A stretch of 64,000 nucleotides of DNA from Deltaproteobacteria bacterium (GTDB lineage Bacteria > JAGRBM01 > JAHCIT01): positions 186,001 through 250,000 of the forward strand of contig JAHCIT010000004.1 in assembly GCA_026129095.1 (NCBI GenBank). The letters are read 5' to 3'. The notes below the pieces were generated by a model. The model was not told the DNA's origin. It ran no database searches and saw only the letters and a list, made by a program, of their open reading frames with translations. The first letter of the stretch is position 1, and every line of letters begins with the position of its first letter. This document shows positions 6,150-13,984 of the stretch, piece after piece. A program made the translations under genes and the position numbers.

Positions 6150-8258
6150 ATGAACCTGGCGAACCAGATATCGCTCATTTCCGCCGTGCTGTGCGCGGCG
6201 CTGGCGTTCGCCGTGATCTACAAGAACCGGCAGAACGATGTCCGCCGGACGTTTTCCTACGTGGCCGCCGGGCTCGCCCTCTGGAACCTGTTTGCCTACC
6301 TGGGCGGCATCTTCCCCCGGACCGAACTGCTCCACCGGTTCACGGTGATGGCTGCCGCGCTGATCCCGCCGCTCGCCATCCGGTTCCTGCGGATTTTCCT
6401 CTACGCCGAGATGCCGACCCTGAGGCGGTCCACCCGTTCCATGTCCACGGCCAGCACGCTGGTGATCCTGCTGGCGGCGGTCATCCCCGTCACCACAACC
6501 GCCACCGGCGCCGGCACACGCATGCCCTACCTCGATTACGGCATGCTGTTCTACCTGGGAATCACGGTTCTCTACTGCTTCTACATCCTGCTGCGCCGCG
6601 AGCGCGAACTGCCCCGCCAGACGACCGAGCGGACGCGCCTCAAGTACCTGCGCAACGGCTCGATGGTCATCCTGGCCGCGGGGCTCATCGACCTCGCCAT
6701 CCTGCTGACCAGCGGCGAACGCCACCGGTTCTCGGCCATGGCGACAAGCGTCTACGCCTACTTCATCTACCTGTCGATCCTGAACTACCGGCTGCTGGAG
6801 TACCAGGAGATCGTCGTCCGCGCCGCCATCATCGCCACGATCGCCACGGTCTTCTCGGCCGTGTACGGGGTTCTGGTCTTCTGGGTCGATTCGTTTGGCG
6901 TGACCGTGCTCTACACGATGATCGCGTCGATCATCATCCTCGTGATCTACGATCCGGTGAACAAGTACGTCGAGGACCGGTTCGCCACGTTTTTCCTGCG
7001 CCCCAAGCGCGAACTGAGCGAGGTGCTCGCCGTCCTGAGCCGCGAGATGATCCGCGCCACCGACGCCCGGCAGCTCGCCTCGATCATCGCCCGGCACATG
7101 AAGGTGCTCGAACGGGTGACCGACCTGGCCATCTACTTCCGCGACCGCCGGACCGGGCGGCTGGGGCTCCACGCCTGCTTCGGCCGGATGGCGACCTCCC
7201 TGCCGCCCGTGCTGGACCGGCTGGAGCTGCTGTTCGAACTGGAGTCGAGCCGGTCGCCGCTTTCGGCCGAGCATCTGGAACAGGAACGGCGCGCCACGCC
7301 GCCGGGATCCCGGCGGGACTACCTGGGGGTGATCCACGGCGAGATGGAACGGCTCAACGCGGCGGTCGTCCTGCCGGTACCCGGCGCCGACGACCTCGCC
7401 GGAATCGTCTGCATCCGCGACGAGCGGGCGGTCGAGGGCTACGACGCGGACGAGATCACCCTGCTGGCCACCATCGCCACGCAGGCGGCGATGCTGCTGG
7501 AAAACTTCCGGTCCAACGACCGCATCCGCGCCCGGTCGCGCATGGCCGCGCTGGGAGAGATGGCCGCCGGACTGGCGCATGAAATCCGCAACCCCCTGGG
7601 TTCGATCAAGGGGGCCGTGCAGGTGCTCGAAACCAGCCGGTCGCCGGAGCAGAACCAGGAGTTTCTCTCGATCATACTGGAAGAAGTCCAGCGCCTGAAC
7701 CGGGTGGTGAGCGAGTTCCTCAACTACGCCCGCGAGCCCAAGCCTCAACTGGAGCCGGTGGACCTGAACCGCCTCATCGAGCGGACGGCGCGGCAGGTGT
7801 CTCTGGCCGAGGAGCAGGGAGAGGTGAAGATCGTCCTCGATCTCGCCGAAAACCTGCCGCAACTCGCCGCCGATCCCGAACAGATCAAGCAGGTGCTCCT
7901 CAACCTTGTCAGCAATGCCTTCGTGGCCATGAAGGACCGCACAGCCCGCGTGCTCACGCTCCGGACCCGCTGGCGGCCAGCCCCCGACGGCGGACAGGGC
8001 TCGGTGGTGATCCAGATTGCCGACACCGGCAGCGGAATGAACCCCGAAACACTGGACCGGGTGTTCACGCCCTTTTTCACCACCCGGCCAGAGGGGACCG
8101 GCATCGGCCTGCCGGTTTGCGAACGGCTCGTCGAGGCCCACGGCGGCACCATCGACGTCAACTCCCGGGAGGGCGAGGGAACGGAGTTCACGATCGTCCT
8201 GCCGCTGCCGCCCGCCGAAGTCCCCGCAGCCGCAGGGACCACTGGAAACGCGGCGTGA
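6150..8258 (+). CDS. Membrane-bound sensor histidine kinase (7TM-type sensor, GAF, HisKA, HATPase)
   Basis: A 702-residue kinase. Residues 1-270 form about seven hydrophobic segments, like the 7TM sensor module of histidine kinases. A GAF-like domain follows (about 290-465). The dimerisation domain carries the phospho-acceptor His477 in LAHEIRNPLG, and the ATPase domain shows the N box (QVLLNLVSNAF), a G1 box DTGSGM and a G2 box GTGIGLPVC. It autophosphorylates and passes phosphate to a partner regulator; the NtrC-type gene 52 bp downstream on the same strand is the obvious partner, as in NtrB/ZraS-like pairs. The signal is unknown. All catalytic boxes look intact. Confidence 0.9.
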   Translation: MNLANQISLISAVLCAALAFAVIYKNRQNDVRRTFSYVAAGLALWNLFAYLGGIFPRTELLHRFTVMAAALIPPLAIRFLRIFLYAEMPTLRRSTRSMSTASTLVILLAAVIPVTTTATGAGTRMPYLDYGMLFYLGITVLYCFYILLRRERELPRQTTERTRLKYLRNGSMVILAAGLIDLAILLTSGERHRFSAMATSVYAYFIYLSILNYRLLEYQEIVVRAAIIATIATVFSAVYGVLVFWVDSFGVTVLYTMIASIIILVIYDPVNKYVEDRFATFFLRPKRELSEVLAVLSREMIRATDARQLASIIARHMKVLERVTDLAIYFRDRRTGRLGLHACFGRMATSLPPVLDRLELLFELESSRSPLSAEHLEQERRATPPGSRRDYLGVIHGEMERLNAAVVLPVPGADDLAGIVCIRDERAVEGYDADEITLLATIATQAAMLLENFRSNDRIRARSRMAALGEMAAGLAHEIRNPLGSIKGAVQVLETSRSPEQNQEFLSIILEEVQRLNRVVSEFLNYAREPKPQLEPVDLNRLIERTARQVSLAEEQGEVKIVLDLAENLPQLAADPEQIKQVLLNLVSNAFVAMKDRTARVLTLRTRWRPAPDGGQGSVVIQIADTGSGMNPETLDRVFTPFFTTRPEGTGIGLPVCERLVEAHGGTIDVNSREGEGTEFTIVLPLPPAEVPAAAGTTGNAA

Positions 8259-8310
8259 GGGGTAGTGCCCTTCCCTAGTTCCCGTCCGGCGGGCTATGAA
8301 CCCTTCCTGA

Positions 8311-9699
8311 ATGGAAAACTCCGACTACAGCATCCTCGTCGTCGATGACGAACCGAACATGCGGAAAGTCCTCTCGGCGCTCCTGGGCGGCGAGGGTTAC
8401 GACGTGGAGACGGCCGATTCCGGTGCGAAGGCGCTCGACATGCTCCGCCAGGACCAGTTCCACGCGATGATTACCGACCTGCGCATGCCGGGCATGGACG
8501 GCCTGGAACTGCTGCGGAAATCCCGGCAGTTCCAGCCGCGCCTGCCCGTCATCATGCTGACGGCGCACGGGACCGTGGACACGGCGGTCGAGGCGATCAA
8601 GCAGGGCGCGTTCGACTACCTTTCCAAGCCGTTCGACAAGAGCGAGATCGTGGGCGTGGTGGACAAGGCGCTCCGGTCGTACGAAATCTCCCAGCAGGAT
8701 GTCGTGGACCCCGAGCGCAAGCCGGCCGACCTGCCGCTCATCGGCGAGCACCCGTCCATGAAGGAGATATTCCGGATGGTGGACAAGGTGGCAGCCTCGC
8801 CGTCCACGGTGCTCATCTCCGGCGAATCGGGCACGGGCAAGGAGCTCATCGCCCAGCTCATCCATGACCGGTCGGACCGGGCGAAAAAGCCGCTCATCAA
8901 GCTGCACTGCGCGGCAATCCCGTCAACGCTTCTGGAGAGCGAGCTGTTCGGATACGAGAAGGGCGCCTTCACCGGGGCCGTCACCTCCAAGCCCGGCCGG
9001 TTCGAGCTGGCCGATGGCGGCACACTGTTCATGGACGAGGTGGGCGACATTCCGCTGGAGATGCAGGTGAAGCTCCTGCGGGTTCTCCAGGACCAGCAGT
9101 TCGAGCGGGTGGGCGGCGTGAAGACCAGCCAGGTGGACGTGCGCCTCGTGGCCGCCACCCACCGCGATCTCAATGCCGCCGTCCGCGAGGGGCGGTTCCG
9201 CGAGGACCTGTTCTACCGGCTGAACGTCGTGCCCCTGCACCTGCCCCCGCTCCGCGAGCGGCAGAGCGACATCCCGCTGCTGGCCGACCACTTCCGGCGG
9301 AAGTTCAATACCCGGCTGAACCGCAACGTCCAGTCGATCTCGCCGGAAGCGATGGAAAAGCTGGCCGCCTTCAGCTGGCCGGGGAACATCCGCCAGCTCG
9401 AAAACGTCATGGAGCGGTCGATGCTGTTCTGCGAGGGGACCGTCCTCACCGGTCAGGATATCCCGTCTCTGGAGGGAACCGTGCCGCTCCCGCCGCCGGG
9501 AGCGGCGTCCGCCGCGGCCCCCGAAGCCGCCGCCGGGAGGTTCAAGGAACTGACCCGCGAGGCGTCCGTCCGGGTCCAGCGGGAAATCATCCTCAAGGCG
9601 CTCGAAGAGCACAACCACAACGTCACCCGAACCGCCAAGGCGCTCGGCCTTTCGCGCAAGGGATTGCAGCTGAAACTGAAGGATCTGGGACTCCGGTAG
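8311..9699 (+). CDS. NtrC-family sigma54-dependent response regulator
   Basis: A 462-residue regulator with three domains. The receiver holds the acidic pair near its start and phospho-acceptor Asp56 (ITDLRMPGMDG). The AAA+ domain has Walker A GESGTGKE (171-178), the sigma54-contacting loop GAFTGA (218-223) and Walker B MDEVGD. The C-terminus is a Fis-type helix-turn-helix (TRTAKALGLSRKGLQLKL). It should activate sigma54 promoters when phosphorylated by the kinase encoded just upstream. An Ala/Pro-rich linker separates the AAA+ and DNA-binding parts. Targets cannot be inferred; I did not find a clear sigma54 promoter in the window. The convergent PilZ gene ends seven bases after this stop. 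Confidence 0.93.
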   Translation: MENSDYSILVVDDEPNMRKVLSALLGGEGYDVETADSGAKALDMLRQDQFHAMITDLRMPGMDGLELLRKSRQFQPRLPVIMLTAHGTVDTAVEAIKQGAFDYLSKPFDKSEIVGVVDKALRSYEISQQDVVDPERKPADLPLIGEHPSMKEIFRMVDKVAASPSTVLISGESGTGKELIAQLIHDRSDRAKKPLIKLHCAAIPSTLLESELFGYEKGAFTGAVTSKPGRFELADGGTLFMDEVGDIPLEMQVKLLRVLQDQQFERVGGVKTSQVDVRLVAATHRDLNAAVREGRFREDLFYRLNVVPLHLPPLRERQSDIPLLADHFRRKFNTRLNRNVQSISPEAMEKLAAFSWPGNIRQLENVMERSMLFCEGTVLTGQDIPSLEGTVPLPPPGAASAAAPEAAAGRFKELTREASVRVQREIILKALEEHNHNVTRTAKALGLSRKGLQLKLKDLGLR

Positions 9700-9706
9700 G
9701 GAGAAC

Positions 9707-10066
9707 CTACAGGAGGCTGAGCGACTGGCTCTCGATGAAATGGAGTATCCGCTCCCGCAGCGGCACATCGATCTCCGTAAACTCGATGCCGATACCGGCG
9801 GTTTCCTCCTCGCGCACGTCCATCTGCCGCCAGCGGATCACGCCGCGGGCCTCGACCATGTCACCCAGATAGGGAAGCTGGAACCGGACTGTCACTTCGG
9901 TGCCGGGGGCGAGGCTGCTGCGCGCCCGGAGGAACATGCCGCCGCCGGAAAGATTACCGCCCGGCGAGAAGACCGTCGTCGCCGGCTGGGCCATGCACCG
10001 GACAGCCCCTTGGAACGGCACCCGGTGGTGTTTCCGTAGCTCCGAACCCTGTGACATGGGGCACAT
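9707..10066 (-). CDS. PilZ-domain c-di-GMP-binding protein
   Basis: A 119-residue single-domain protein. The c-di-GMP signature is complete: RKHHR (RxxxR) near residue 11 and NLSGGG (N/DxSxxG) near 38, followed by the beta-barrel pattern ending in ETAGIGIEFTEID. It has no other domain, so it probably acts as an adaptor that changes a partner's activity when c-di-GMP binds. A diguanylate cyclase is encoded at 22740-23699 in the same window, though not adjacent. It ends seven bases from the convergent NtrC-type gene. The 127 bp between it and the downstream kinase gene (10067-10193) contains nothing I can name. Confidence 0.88.
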   Translation of the reverse strand: MCPMSQGSELRKHHRVPFQGAVRCMAQPATTVFSPGGNLSGGGMFLRARSSLAPGTEVTVRFQLPYLGDMVEARGVIRWRQMDVREEETAGIGIEFTEIDVPLRERILHFIESQSLSLL

Positions 10067-10193
10067 GCTATCAGAAATGGATGGCGCTCGCCACGTTTTT
10101 CATTTCCCGAATTGGCAGAAATGGAAACAGGACATCCGGCAGGCAAATTGTCTACTGCGGTATACCGGACAGTCGGTTCAGGGAGCGGACTGG

Positions 10194-11555
10194 TCAGCTG
10201 GCCGGAGCGGCGGCGGCAGGAGCGGCAGGCTGCGCCGCCGGGGCGTTCATGGTCATCAGCGTCTGCATGATGAACGGCTTGGCAATCAGGAACATGTTCG
10301 CAGTCTTGTCGATCTGCGTGGCGAGCCCCGACAGCAGCGAAAAGGTCCGGCCGTACAGGATGATGTCGTTGGGGATCGTGATCCGGTCGATCTTCTCGAT
10401 CGTTGCCAGCACGTCCTCCCGGATCTTGCGGAAATCCAGGTTCTTCGCCTCCTGCGGCGAGAGGTGGAAATAGTGCTGGAAAAACTCCGACAAGATGGGG
10501 CGCACTGCCTCCAGGTCGGCGTCGCCCAGGACTCCCAGTCCCTTCAGCGCCGGAAGGAACTGGTTCACGTCCCGGGAGAGGAAAGCGAAAACGGCGGCGA
10601 GGAGCTTCTGGTGAAACTCCTTCGGGAGGATCTTCACCTGGCCGAAGTCGAGGACGCAGACGACCACCTTGCCGCCAATCTTGTTGAACATGAGATTGCC
10701 CGGATGCGGGTCGGACTGGAACACCCCGTCCTGGTACATCATCTTGGTCCAGGCGTTCAGGATCATCGTCAGCGTTTCACGGCGGTCGATCTCCAGTTCC
10801 TTCATCTTGGCGAAATTGGTGATCTTGTAGCCGTCGAAGAACTCCATGCAGATCACATGGCGCGTGGTGTATTTGCGGATCACGCGGGGGATGACGACCC
10901 CGCCCGTAAACCCGGCGAAGTTATTCCCGATCGTCTCGCAGTAGGCCGCTTCCTGCTCGTAGGAGAGTTCATTCGACAGCGCGTGTGACATCTCCCGGCC
11001 GATCACCGACAGGTCGGTGCGGGGAATGAAGATGTTGAACATCTTCACCGCCGTCCGGAGCATCCACAGGTCCACCTTCAGCTTGAACTCGATGTCCTCG
11101 TGCTGGATCTTGAGGACCACTTCCTCGCCCTCTTTCGTCCGGGCCCGGTGGACCTGTCCGAAACTGGCGGCGGCGAGCGCATTATGGTCGATCCACTCGA
11201 ATATCCCGTCCGGTTCGCCGCCCAGTTCCGCCTTGAGGGTCTTGTGGATATAGGGCCAGGGCGTCGGCGGCACGCTGTCCTGGAGCAGCGACAGTTCCTC
11301 GATCCATTCCCGCGGCATCACGTCCACACGGGCGGAAATGAGCTGCCCCACCTTGATCATGCCGCCTTTCAGCTTCACGGCCATGCGGTAGAACCGCTTT
11401 GCGTACTTGCGGTGCGTGGCGCGCCATTTCTCGCGGGTGGTCCGTATTCCCAGCCACTTCCGCCGGTACCACAGGAACACGTAGTAGAGGTACATGGGCA
11501 GCAGCGTCCCGGCGATGATGCTGAAACGGTAAACGGTCGCAAGTGCCTGTCGCAT
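10194..11555 (-). CDS. AarF/ABC1/UbiB family atypical kinase
   Basis: A 453-residue protein of the UbiB/ADCK family. Visible features are the family's QV(H)RA segment before the ATP-binding Lys149 (LKIQHED), MEFFDGYK, catalytic-loop DPHPGN (Asp282) and metal-binding LDFGQ (Asp303). Members act as ATPases linked to quinone biosynthesis or other membrane lipid handling. It lies 18 bp downstream of a PhaC-like gene on the same strand, so here a role in polyester or lipid metabolism is possible. The last 25 residues are Ala/Pro-rich and low in complexity. No other ubiquinone genes are nearby, so I do not assign it to that pathway. Confidence 0.85.
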   Translation of the reverse strand: MRQALATVYRFSIIAGTLLPMYLYYVFLWYRRKWLGIRTTREKWRATHRKYAKRFYRMAVKLKGGMIKVGQLISARVDVMPREWIEELSLLQDSVPPTPWPYIHKTLKAELGGEPDGIFEWIDHNALAAASFGQVHRARTKEGEEVVLKIQHEDIEFKLKVDLWMLRTAVKMFNIFIPRTDLSVIGREMSHALSNELSYEQEAAYCETIGNNFAGFTGGVVIPRVIRKYTTRHVICMEFFDGYKITNFAKMKELEIDRRETLTMILNAWTKMMYQDGVFQSDPHPGNLMFNKIGGKVVVCVLDFGQVKILPKEFHQKLLAAVFAFLSRDVNQFLPALKGLGVLGDADLEAVRPILSEFFQHYFHLSPQEAKNLDFRKIREDVLATIEKIDRITIPNDIILYGRTFSLLSGLATQIDKTANMFLIAKPFIMQTLMTMNAPAAQPAAPAAAAPAS

Positions 11556-11573
11556 GGGTTCGGGGTGCCGTCC

Positions 11574-12680
11574 TTACTGGCTGCGCTCGGCAAGCCAGAG
11601 CGCCATCGGCGCCCAGATGTGTTTCTTCGCCCGCGATCCGGTCACGAGACCGATGTGGCCCACCTCCACCTTGACGCAGGTCTTGTCCTTCGAGCTGACC
11701 AGGCCTATCAGCGCCTCGACAGATTCCGGTGCGGCCACCTTGTCGGTCATCCCGACGAACAGCAGCAGGTTGGCCTCGACGTTGGCGAGGTCCACGCGGC
11801 GGCCCTTCATCACCAGCTGTCCCCGGCGCACCTTGTCGTCGCGGATGAAGTCCGTCACGAACTGGACGAACGCCTCCTGCGGATAGGCGATGAAACCCCG
11901 CCCCCAGTCACGGATCGTCTCGAATCCCGCCACATACTCCCGGTCCCAGTAGTTCATCAGCAGGTTGAGATAGCGGGTCAGCATTCCGAACGGAGCGAGC
12001 ATCTCGAAGCCGATGCGCGGCAGGATCGGCGGCAGGTTGCCCATCTTCTCCATCGTGGCCCCGATACCCATGCCGAAGAACTTCACCAGCAGGTTGACGG
12101 GGAACATCTTCGAGAAGTCGAACGGGCTCCCCAGCACGATGGCGTTCCGCAGGTGGGCGTCCTTCTGGTATACCGACGCGTACAGCATGCTCATGATGCC
12201 GCCCATAGACCAGCCGATTGTCGAGACCTCGTTCTCGCCTGTCACCTCGCAGATCTTCGCAATCGCCTTCGGGATGAAGTCGGTCACGTAGTCATCCACG
12301 CGGATTTCCCGGTCGGCGTCCGTCGGCGATCCGAAGTCCACCAGAAAGACATCGAAACCGGCATCCAGCAGGAAATGGATCAGCGAGTGTCCGGGGCGCA
12401 GATCGAAAACGTCCGGGTTCACCATGAGCGGCGGAATAATGACCACCGGGGTCCGGTAGGTCCGCGCCTTTGTCGTATGGTACCGGAGCAGCGTCACGTT
12501 CTCCCACATGAACACCGTGCGGGAGAACGAGCGGACCTGCGGCGTGAGCGGCCCCAGGACGGCGCGCTCGACCAGATGGGCCGAACCCAGCGCCATCCGC
12601 CGGGCCGTTACTGCTGGTCTGATCTGGGGAAGTGCCGCCACAACCTCCAGTGCATATCCGAAACCGCCCGAAACCCGCAA
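11574..12680 (-). CDS. PhaC-like alpha/beta hydrolase with a serine nucleophile
   Basis: A 368-residue protein of the PHA synthase (class III-like size) branch of alpha/beta hydrolases. Family landmarks are PPLMVNPDVFDL, HSLIHFLLDAGFDVFLVDFG and VGHIGLVTG. The triad is Ser158 (GWSMGG), Asp313 (GMTDKV) and His342 (GHIG). True PHA synthases use Cys in a GxCxG box, so this is either a hydrolase/depolymerase relative or a synthase variant. The downstream AarF-type gene (18 bp away) shares its transcript. Start TTG 12680 is the longest; ATG at residue 28 is possible. No phasin or PhaE gene is next to it. Confidence 0.78.
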   Translation of the reverse strand: MRVSGGFGYALEVVAALPQIRPAVTARRMALGSAHLVERAVLGPLTPQVRSFSRTVFMWENVTLLRYHTTKARTYRTPVVIIPPLMVNPDVFDLRPGHSLIHFLLDAGFDVFLVDFGSPTDADREIRVDDYVTDFIPKAIAKICEVTGENEVSTIGWSMGGIMSMLYASVYQKDAHLRNAIVLGSPFDFSKMFPVNLLVKFFGMGIGATMEKMGNLPPILPRIGFEMLAPFGMLTRYLNLLMNYWDREYVAGFETIRDWGRGFIAYPQEAFVQFVTDFIRDDKVRRGQLVMKGRRVDLANVEANLLLFVGMTDKVAAPESVEALIGLVSSKDKTCVKVEVGHIGLVTGSRAKKHIWAPMALWLAERSQ

Positions 12681-12774
12681 GACGGGAAGACCCTGAAAGC
12701 GCTTTAACCCGCGACTCCCCTTGCGGGTGCCGCCAGCGGACGTTTAACGTTCCCCGGCGCCCGGAATCAGGACC

Positions 12775-13977
12775 ATGCCGCTTCCGCAATCGGACGATTT
12801 TCTCCAATCCTCCGGCGACACCGCCGGGCGGCCCCTTGCTGCCCGCGCGCTGGATCTGCTGGAAGCCTACCTGGAGGGTCATCCGCCCACCCGGTACGAC
12901 ACCCAGCAGGAGGCCTGGTTCGGCCTGTTCCTCGACGGGCGCGGCATCGGCCTCGAAGAAAAGCAGGAGATACTGGCCATCGCCCGCCGGTACCGGGAGT
13001 TTCTCGGCGAGAGCCAGCCATCCGCTGATCCGGCGGAGGATTCCGCCCCCAGCCAGCCCGCATCCACTGAACTGAAAAACCGGTTCAAGCCCGGTCCGTC
13101 GGTGGGTCCGCCCCCCCGCCCCGGCTGGAAGAAAAAGGTACAAGCGGCCGGGAAGCGGGCGTCTCCCGCAGGCAAGATCCGCCCCCCGGCGGCCGGTGCT
13201 TCACTACTCGCCATGGCCGGAATCGCCGCCGCGATCCTGTGGGCGGCCTACTGGATACTCGTCACCCGGCCGCTCGGCGACTTCGAGCACGATCTTGGGG
13301 AAAAGCTCCGCCGCAACCAGTCCAATACCCGCCCCGCCTATGGCGCATGGGTGATGGCCGAAGCAGAACGGCGGGGACTGGAGATCATCCCGGAGCGGTC
13401 GGCCATCAGGGTTCTCGGTGTACGGGAGTACCTTCTGGACAATTCTCCCATGCACAAGGTGGAGTTCCGGGCCGGGGTGCGGCTCCCGCTCCCGCTGGGC
13501 CTGCACTGGAACCGCACGGTCACCGTGACGACCGAGACCTACCACGTGCCGTCCGACTGGCCGCCAAAATCCGCCAGCCCGCAGCCCAGGACCAACATCG
13601 CCGCCAAAGCACCCCGCCGGAAGGACGCCATTCCGCGCCAGCCGTATGAGACGATCCTGGCAGCCCTCGCCGGAGCCCGCTCCAGTGTGCTGGCATTCTA
13701 TGAGGAAAACCCCGAGGAGACCGGCCGCCTGCTGGAAACCGAGCTGAGGCGGCTGAATGAAGGCTTTGCCGCCCTGCCCGCGGCCGGATCGCCCGATGAG
13801 CAGCTGGTACGGGACGACCTCAAGACCAGCATCGAGCGGATACGGTCGATGTCCATCGTGATCAGCCAGGCCCGCGAGGGACTGATCACCTCCCGTCAGC
13901 TCCGGCAGTCGATTGACACGCTGGTCGCGCAGAGCGAGATGCACCAGCGCAAGGCCGAAGTCAGGCTGGGCAACTAA
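12775..13977 (+). CDS. Unknown membrane protein with one transmembrane segment
   Basis: A 400-residue protein I do not recognise. Residues 1-85 are soluble and helical, 85-140 are Pro/Lys-rich, a single hydrophobic segment (about 141-163, LLAMAGIAAAILWAAYWIL) spans the membrane, and 230 residues follow, ending in charged helices that look able to form a coiled coil. No signal peptide precedes the membrane segment, so the N-terminus is probably cytoplasmic and the C-terminus periplasmic. It lies seven bases before the penicillin-binding protein gene on the same strand, which suggests a structural or regulatory role in cell-wall synthesis. It is transcribed divergently from the PhaC-like gene across a 94-bp gap. 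Confidence 0.7.
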   Translation: MPLPQSDDFLQSSGDTAGRPLAARALDLLEAYLEGHPPTRYDTQQEAWFGLFLDGRGIGLEEKQEILAIARRYREFLGESQPSADPAEDSAPSQPASTELKNRFKPGPSVGPPPRPGWKKKVQAAGKRASPAGKIRPPAAGASLLAMAGIAAAILWAAYWILVTRPLGDFEHDLGEKLRRNQSNTRPAYGAWVMAEAERRGLEIIPERSAIRVLGVREYLLDNSPMHKVEFRAGVRLPLPLGLHWNRTVTVTTETYHVPSDWPPKSASPQPRTNIAAKAPRRKDAIPRQPYETILAALAGARSSVLAFYEENPEETGRLLETELRRLNEGFAALPAAGSPDEQLVRDDLKTSIERIRSMSIVISQAREGLITSRQLRQSIDTLVAQSEMHQRKAEVRLGN

Positions 13978-13984
13978 AACCAGC

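Noticed and set aside
6135-8141. Long open frame on the minus strand opposite the histidine kinase (668 codons)
   Set aside because: Product is rich in His, Gly, Arg and Asp with no domain, and the opposite strand encodes a complete kinase with all boxes. It is an effect of high GC and codon bias.
10194-11555. Assignment of the AarF/UbiB-type protein to ubiquinone synthesis
   Set aside because: No other ubiquinone gene is nearby and it is linked to a PhaC-like gene; the family has several roles.
11100-12707. Plus-strand frame of 535 codons opposite the UbiB-like and PhaC-like genes
   Set aside because: Low-complexity His/Arg/Val-rich product spanning two real minus-strand genes with full motifs.
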